Below are positions 7,050-12,212 of a DNA stretch of 12,212 bases, in pieces. Position numbers and translations under genes: made by a program. The stretch is from contig WQTQ01000160.1 in NCBI GenBank assembly GCA_009786175.1, forward strand, positions 1 through 12,212, written 5' to 3'. Source of the DNA: Bacillota bacterium. Its GTDB lineage: Bacteria; Bacillota_A; Clostridia; Lachnospirales; WQUN01. The notes beneath the pieces were generated by a model that saw only the letters and a program-made list of their open reading frames with translations, ran no database searches and was not told where the DNA came from. Each line of letters opens with the position of its first letter. The stretch's first letter is position 1.

Positions 7050-10000
7050 ATGATGAAATTGCATCAAATGGTTCATCCGGCGAAGCGCGTATTGGCATTA
7101 TTGGTTGCGGTTGTCATGACTTTTGGCACAATTGCAACCGTAAGCGGCGCACAGGCAGAAACCGCCGAAACAGAAGTAATGCAAGCAGTTCAGGAAGCGG
7201 CTTCCGAACCGGTAAGAGGTTCCAATTACAGAAACCTCACGTTAAACCCGGGGGCGGTAGTAAATGAAATGCGCTTTACCTGGCATTCCGGTTCACCTAC
7301 GGGCAGTATCCGCATTACCAACCCGCAAGACACGGCTTGGTATGCAGAACTTCCTGCTGTAAGCCGCCCTGCCGTAGCCCACGGCGGAATAGGTGCAATG
7401 GGGGTAACCACAAACCTGCTTCCCACACGCCCCGGTTATACCTACTATGTCCATCAGGTATCTGTGTACAACCTTGCCCCGGATACCGTTTACAACTATG
7501 TTGTAATGTGGGATAACGGGCAGTCTGCCCCAAAAACTTTCCGTACAGGCGGCAGCAATACCTTTCAGTTTCTTGTTGCCGGTGACCCGCAAATTGGTGT
7601 GGGTGACGGCCTTAACCCCACAAGTGCCACAGCCGAAGCCACGGTAGACGGCGTTAACTGGCTAAGTACATTAGATGTTGCAACTGCGGCTTACCCAAAC
7701 ACGGACTTTATACTGGCCGTAGGCGACCAAATTCAGACTGCAAACGGCACCAATGCAGATACGCGCCACATTGCGGTTTCCCAGTACAGGCATGACCGCA
7801 TGTTCTCTCCGGCACCGTTGCATTCATTGCCTTTACTGGCTGTTGTAGGCAACCACGACGGGTGGACATTTAACGATGACAACGCCAATATAAGGCTTTG
7901 GCCGTTGCACTATAACATTCCGGCCCCGGATACCACGGGTACTGTAGGGGGTATTAACCAAAACGTGTTCCGCCACCGCGGCGAAATGTATACCCAATTT
8001 GACTACTGGGTACGCTGGGGTAATGTATTGTTCCTTGTATTGGATTCTAACGGTGCTAATGACGGTGTTCACAGAGTTATGAGCGGTGCGCGGTTGGCAT
8101 TTTTAGAAGGCGCGGTTGAACAAAATGACGATGCAGACTGGGTAGTAGCCACTTTCCATCACCCTATGTTCTGCGTATACAGGCTGACAAATATCCAGGA
8201 AAAAACTCAGCTTATCAACAACTGGCTGCCGCACCTGGAGCGTCTTGGCGTAGACGTTATTCTTAACGGACACAGCCACGCTTACAGCCGCACCCATCAC
8301 ATGCGCGGCACAGTGCCTCAATTATATCAGCAATGGCTTGACGCAAGCGGCAGCATAGTGGCCGGAACCCAGCCCACCAACGCCGTGCTTGACCCCGACG
8401 GTATTGCTCACATTGTATTCAACTCTGCTTCCGGCAGTGGTTTTTACAACGTTGCCTCTATGCCCCGCAGTTATATTTCTGTGTATAATCAAAACTTCCG
8501 CCGTAATTTCTCTGTAGTGGATGTTACGCCATACACATTTTCCGTAAGAACCTATCAAATTAATAACGACAATTCCCATACACTGGTTGATGTCTATACA
8601 ATTGTGCAATCTGATGCTTACGGTGGCGTACCTGCGGCTGTAGAATCATTGCCGCAAATGGGAGAGCAAATATTCGAGCGAATTACCCAACCGGGGCCAA
8701 TCACTGTTCCCCACGGGACAGAAATGACCGTTGAAGCCTTGGGACTGCCCGAAACAGTTGGCATAGAAACTAACCTGTTTAACAATGTTGGCGGCAATAC
8801 AGCAAATGTACGCCCGCCAAACGCGGCAACAGCCCCCTACTCTCCTTACGGCACAAACGTAAGAACACCCAGAGCCCCCGTTATTTGGGATTTGGCAGGT
8901 TTAGATTTTGACCCCGACAACCGGCTTTCGCAAACATTTTATATAACCGGCACAATCGAGAGTTTGCCGGACGGTATAGCAAACCCGTTAGACATACCGT
9001 TTTACGTTACGGTTAGGGTTACGGTTCTCCGCTATGGCGGTGTACAGCCCGGGCCTATTGCCCAATGGATGCAAGCCGACGGAATGGAAGCGTATTTCCT
9101 GGCCGCCGGTGGGTTTGCCGCACGTGTACCGCGGGTTCTTCCCACTTACGGTGAACCAAATGTTTTAGAGCCGCTACGGTTCTTTGTGGGAGAAAATTAT
9201 CGCTTGTTCCACTGGAACGCCGGTGCGCCAACAATATTAAATGAAGCGGCAACAGGGCCGGGCGGCCTTAACAATTTAACAGAACCCGCCAGGTGGACAA
9301 CTACAGTTTCCACAGCGGGCCGCGCCGGTATCGAAGTGGAATTTGCCATACGTTCCGACCCTGCGGGTACAGGTGCCAACAACAACGGCCCCCGCGACTG
9401 GCAATTGCAATACAGCACAGACGGGGTGAACTGGCTTAATGCCGGGGCTCCAATTGTAATGAGCGGCTTCTGGGACAACGGGGTTACAAGGCAATTGTCT
9501 GCCCACGCAAATGACCGGGAAGTGCTGCACATCCGCTGGTTAATGACAAGCGACATTGCTGTCGGCGGCGGCGCAATTTCCCCAACAGCCAGACATCATA
9601 TGAGAAATATCAATGTACGCTCTACCATACCGCTTATACCAAACTGCGAATGCGGGCCTTATGCAGATTGCTGCGACGGCAACTGTCTGATTTGCCAATG
9701 CTGCAAGTGCGACCCTACAGATGACTGCTGCGATTTAGACTGCAACCCTTGTCTGTGTAATCAACCGCTGCGCATCGACGTTTTGATGTTCAACGACTTC
9801 CACGGACACATAGAAGCAGGCGAACCTGTTCCGGAAAACCCCGGGGCGGCAAGACTTACAGCATATATTCAATATAAACGCAGCCAAAACCCCAACCCCA
9901 ATAACGTAGTTGTTGTAGGCGGCGGGGACGATTTCCACGGGTATGCAGTGTCCACTCTAACGGGTGGCGAACCCGTACTGACAATGTTGGGGTATCTTGC

Positions 10001-12212
10001 TTACCACAGCCCTGCCCAACAGGATTCCGGCATTCATGTGGCATTTGGTAATCACGAGTTTTCATTTGGCTATGCCCGCGCCGTAGAGTTTGGGTACCGC
10101 AGCGAAGTAACACTTTTAGCGGCAGACCTGTTCTACACCGGCGAACACCCAAATGCGGGAACACAACCGGCATTTGTCCGCCCTTACGATATTCTCGAGT
10201 TCCCCGACCATGACATTACCGTTGCCATTGTGGGGCTGATGACAAACAACATGCCGGCGTTGGTAGGCGGCTGGACAACCCTTAACTTACACGGCAGGAC
10301 TCCGGCACCGGGGGCCCCGCAGGAATACACCGACGCAATAGCCGAATTGATTTACTATTTACGTAACGAACGCGGTGCTGCCGCGGTAGTGGGCGTTACA
10401 CACATGGGGGCCAACCACCCTTCAATGACATATGTGGCACAAAACCTTGACTTTGACGCGCTTGTCGGCGGCCACGCCCATGCCCGCGTAATACGTGAAG
10501 TTAACGGAATACCAATTATTGAAGCGGCACACAGCGGCCGTGCCATAGGCAGGTTCAGCCTTATCTTCTGTGACGAAGGCGAACTGGAAACCGTTGAGCC
10601 GTGGCTTAGCCCCGTGGGCGCAATTGCAGCATTCGACCGTTCGGCGGCAATAGCCGCAGGCGTAGTAGAGCATTATGACGCAGTAGCGGCATTGATGCTT
10701 CCGTATATTGAAGAGACATATGAAGTACTGCGCGGCCCACGCGGCCCTTACGGTATCTACTTTGCAGACCGTGCCGGACGTGATGTGTGGGTAAGCCGCC
10801 TTGTGCTTGACTATGTTGTCCGCTGGGCAGAAGTAAACAACGAGCCGACAGATTGGATTGGCATCTCTAACAGCGGCGGATGGCGCAATACCGGCTTCTG
10901 GCCAAGAAACGCCGATGATCAAACAAACATGGCAGAACTTATTTCCACAATGCCGTTTGACAATAACATTCTCTTGTTCGAAATGCACGGGGTAGACTTG
11001 CTTGCATTAATTAATGTAACAGGCCTTACGGGCACACAGGTAAGAAGCGGTGTACACCAAGTAGGCAGCAACTGGTATGTAACAGCAACAGGAGAACGTA
11101 TTACAAATGACAGGTCTAGAACTTACAACGTTATTGGTTCCAACTTTATCTTTGGCGGTTTAGGCCAAACAGGCGGCGACAACTATCCATGGCCGGGCAA
11201 CATCCGGGGCAACCAAATGGGTATGTACGATTTAAGCGGAGGTGTGGGGCCGCGGGTAGTAATGCAAGAAGGTGCCCCTGCCATTACATGGACTGATCTT
11301 TTGGCTATGTCCACTGCCAGTTACGACTGGGAAGCCCTTGGCGTAAGTATGATCCGTACCGCTTTGCTGGACTCTACAGATTTTAGAAGTGTAACCCCAA
11401 ATGCGGAATGGCAGGCAGAACTTACAGTTGCCGCAACAAACGGCGGCACAGCCGTAATCGTGTCACCGTTCGCGCCGGGCGACCGTTCCAGAAACGTAAA
11501 CATAATCCCTCAATGGGTTACCGTATCGGCAAACCCGGCATCGGGCTACGAATTTATCGGTTGGTGGAACGCAGGCGACGATACAGATACAGAACCACTT
11601 TCCATAAACCCCGTATTCTCGTTTGCAATCCGCGAAAACACAAATCTTGAAGCCCGCTTTATTGACGGCGGACAGCCCATAGAATATATGACCGTACGCG
11701 AAGCCCGTGAAACCGCTCTTGGCGAAGTTGTAACAGTGCGCGGTATTGCTACGGCATTCTATGAAACCAATGCAAACTTCAACAACTCATTCTTCCTGCA
11801 ATGCCCCACAGGCACCTGCGAACTAAGCGGCATTCATGTGCGTCTTGTTGACGGAAACCAAAACTTGGGCGCAGCCGCACCTGATGGTGCCCGTGCATTC
11901 ATAGGGCATCTGGTTGAGGTAACAGGCGTACGCCAGTTACCGACAGCAACCAACGGCTTCCAAGGTATTGACAATATTATGACAGCCGGGCACGGTGTCC
12001 GCATTATTGAAGAAAACGTAGACCTTCCCGCCCCTGTTCCCGTAGCATTGCTTACAGACCTTATTGTCCCGGCGGGGCAGTCCAGGCCGTTCAGCTCCAT
12101 GTTGGTCTCCGTTACAGAACCCGTTCAAATTTACAGCTTAGCCACAACCGGCCCCGGCAACACGCCTTTGCGTGCAGAAGGCTGGCCTACGGCAGGCACA
12201 GGCGCGCTTAAC
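7050..12212 (+). CDS. Giant secreted dual phosphoesterase: PAP-like metallophosphoesterase plus 5'-nucleotidase (3' end outside window)
   Basis: The frame is open from ATG 7050 (second ATG 7053; SD AGGAGAG 7037-7043) to the window edge: 1721 residues, no stop. A signal peptide (basic start, core 14-32, likely cleavage after AQA36) implies export. In order: PAP N-terminal FnIII-like domain (about 55-170); calcineurin-like phosphoesterase with GDPQIG (178), GDQ (225), GNHD (267), HHP (370) and GHSHAY (407), closest in style to CPPED1/PAP-like enzymes; Big_4-like Ig module (about 550-657); beta-sandwich-like region (about 668-861); a 14-Cys linker (866-903); UshA-type 5'-nucleotidase with FNDFHG (D916, H918), GGDD (D960), GNHE (N1001, H1002), THMG (H1118), GGHAH (H1142, H1144) and a C-terminal substrate domain (SGGWR near 1275); an InlB-B-like repeat (1456-1539); and an OB-like module (1547-1657) as in YhcR/ExeM-type nucleases. 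Both metal centres look complete. Likely function: extracellular dephosphorylation of nucleotides and other phosphoesters. Substrates and the C-terminal anchor are unknown. Confidence 0.88.
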   Translation, partial: MMKLHQMVHPAKRVLALLVAVVMTFGTIATVSGAQAETAETEVMQAVQEAASEPVRGSNYRNLTLNPGAVVNEMRFTWHSGSPTGSIRITNPQDTAWYAELPAVSRPAVAHGGIGAMGVTTNLLPTRPGYTYYVHQVSVYNLAPDTVYNYVVMWDNGQSAPKTFRTGGSNTFQFLVAGDPQIGVGDGLNPTSATAEATVDGVNWLSTLDVATAAYPNTDFILAVGDQIQTANGTNADTRHIAVSQYRHDRMFSPAPLHSLPLLAVVGNHDGWTFNDDNANIRLWPLHYNIPAPDTTGTVGGINQNVFRHRGEMYTQFDYWVRWGNVLFLVLDSNGANDGVHRVMSGARLAFLEGAVEQNDDADWVVATFHHPMFCVYRLTNIQEKTQLINNWLPHLERLGVDVILNGHSHAYSRTHHMRGTVPQLYQQWLDASGSIVAGTQPTNAVLDPDGIAHIVFNSASGSGFYNVASMPRSYISVYNQNFRRNFSVVDVTPYTFSVRTYQINNDNSHTLVDVYTIVQSDAYGGVPAAVESLPQMGEQIFERITQPGPITVPHGTEMTVEALGLPETVGIETNLFNNVGGNTANVRPPNAATAPYSPYGTNVRTPRAPVIWDLAGLDFDPDNRLSQTFYITGTIESLPDGIANPLDIPFYVTVRVTVLRYGGVQPGPIAQWMQADGMEAYFLAAGGFAARVPRVLPTYGEPNVLEPLRFFVGENYRLFHWNAGAPTILNEAATGPGGLNNLTEPARWTTTVSTAGRAGIEVEFAIRSDPAGTGANNNGPRDWQLQYSTDGVNWLNAGAPIVMSGFWDNGVTRQLSAHANDREVLHIRWLMTSDIAVGGGAISPTARHHMRNINVRSTIPLIPNCECGPYADCCDGNCLICQCCKCDPTDDCCDLDCNPCLCNQPLRIDVLMFNDFHGHIEAGEPVPENPGAARLTAYIQYKRSQNPNPNNVVVVGGGDDFHGYAVSTLTGGEPVLTMLGYLAYHSPAQQDSGIHVAFGNHEFSFGYARAVEFGYRSEVTLLAADLFYTGEHPNAGTQPAFVRPYDILEFPDHDITVAIVGLMTNNMPALVGGWTTLNLHGRTPAPGAPQEYTDAIAELIYYLRNERGAAAVVGVTHMGANHPSMTYVAQNLDFDALVGGHAHARVIREVNGIPIIEAAHSGRAIGRFSLIFCDEGELETVEPWLSPVGAIAAFDRSAAIAAGVVEHYDAVAALMLPYIEETYEVLRGPRGPYGIYFADRAGRDVWVSRLVLDYVVRWAEVNNEPTDWIGISNSGGWRNTGFWPRNADDQTNMAELISTMPFDNNILLFEMHGVDLLALINVTGLTGTQVRSGVHQVGSNWYVTATGERITNDRSRTYNVIGSNFIFGGLGQTGGDNYPWPGNIRGNQMGMYDLSGGVGPRVVMQEGAPAITWTDLLAMSTASYDWEALGVSMIRTALLDSTDFRSVTPNAEWQAELTVAATNGGTAVIVSPFAPGDRSRNVNIIPQWVTVSANPASGYEFIGWWNAGDDTDTEPLSINPVFSFAIRENTNLEARFIDGGQPIEYMTVREARETALGEVVTVRGIATAFYETNANFNNSFFLQCPTGTCELSGIHVRLVDGNQNLGAAAPDGARAFIGHLVEVTGVRQLPTATNGFQGIDNIMTAGHGVRIIEENVDLPAPVPVALLTDLIVPAGQSRPFSSMLVSVTEPVQIYSLATTGPGNTPLRAEGWPTAGTGALN
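9645..9758 (+). other. 14-cysteine linker within the dual phosphoesterase
   Basis: Residues 866-903 contain 14 Cys in 38 positions, including CC pairs at 874-875, 884-885 and 893-894, interspersed with Asp. The segment lies exactly between the beta-sandwich region and the first motif of the 5'-nucleotidase (FNDFHG at 914). The pattern could be a disulfide-knotted hinge or a metallothionein-like metal site; the sequence does not decide. Confidence 0.8.

Noticed and set aside
10422..10988. 188-codon open frame on the minus strand
   Set aside because: Antisense to the highly conserved nucleotidase motifs (GGHAH, SGGWR). The Cys/His-rich translation is an artefact of the sense codons, and no initiation signal is seen.

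Overview
The window looks like a piece of a Gram-positive, Clostridia-type chromosome of intermediate GC. The signs are strong Shine-Dalgarno sequences, factor-independent terminators with T-tracts, Sec signal peptides on very large multidomain secreted proteins, and a YibE/F-type membrane protein. That assignment is an inference; no rRNA or taxonomic marker gene is present. Every gene I can support lies on the + strand.

Layout. (1) Bases 1-360 hold the 3' end of a small glyoxalase-fold (VOC) gene, closed by a strong terminator. (2) Bases 400-558 are a regulatory stretch: a good promoter, three 10-bp near-repeats with an overlapping inverted repeat, and a 10-base anti-SD match about 70 bases ahead of the next gene. 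(3) Bases 559-5664 encode a 1701-residue secreted protein: beta-propeller-like N-terminus, a low-complexity insert rich in Asp/Glu/Tyr and then Glu/Val, a FIVAR-like helical module, GLUG-type repeats and C-terminal Ig/DUF11-like modules. It ends at a 16-bp terminator hairpin. (4) A new promoter precedes a YibE/F-family membrane protein (best start 5829, end 6986). (5) After 63 bases without a convincing terminator comes a giant secreted phosphoesterase gene, open from 7050 to the window end (at least 1721 residues). It joins a purple-acid-phosphatase/CPPED1-like metallophosphoesterase, an Ig-like module, a beta-sandwich region, a 14-cysteine linker, a UshA-type 5'-nucleotidase, an InlB-B-like repeat and an OB-fold-like module of the kind seen in YhcR/ExeM-type extracellular nucleases.

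Taken together this is an extracellular-function region: one probable surface or matrix protein and one multi-catalytic enzyme likely to release phosphate and nucleosides from extracellular organic phosphate or nucleotides, with a membrane protein of unknown role between them. The most distinctive items are the double-phosphoesterase fusion with its Cys-rich hinge, the low-complexity insert that seems to interrupt a propeller, and the orphan strong SD in the leader of the large gene. I see no CRISPR array, mobile element, tRNA or rRNA.
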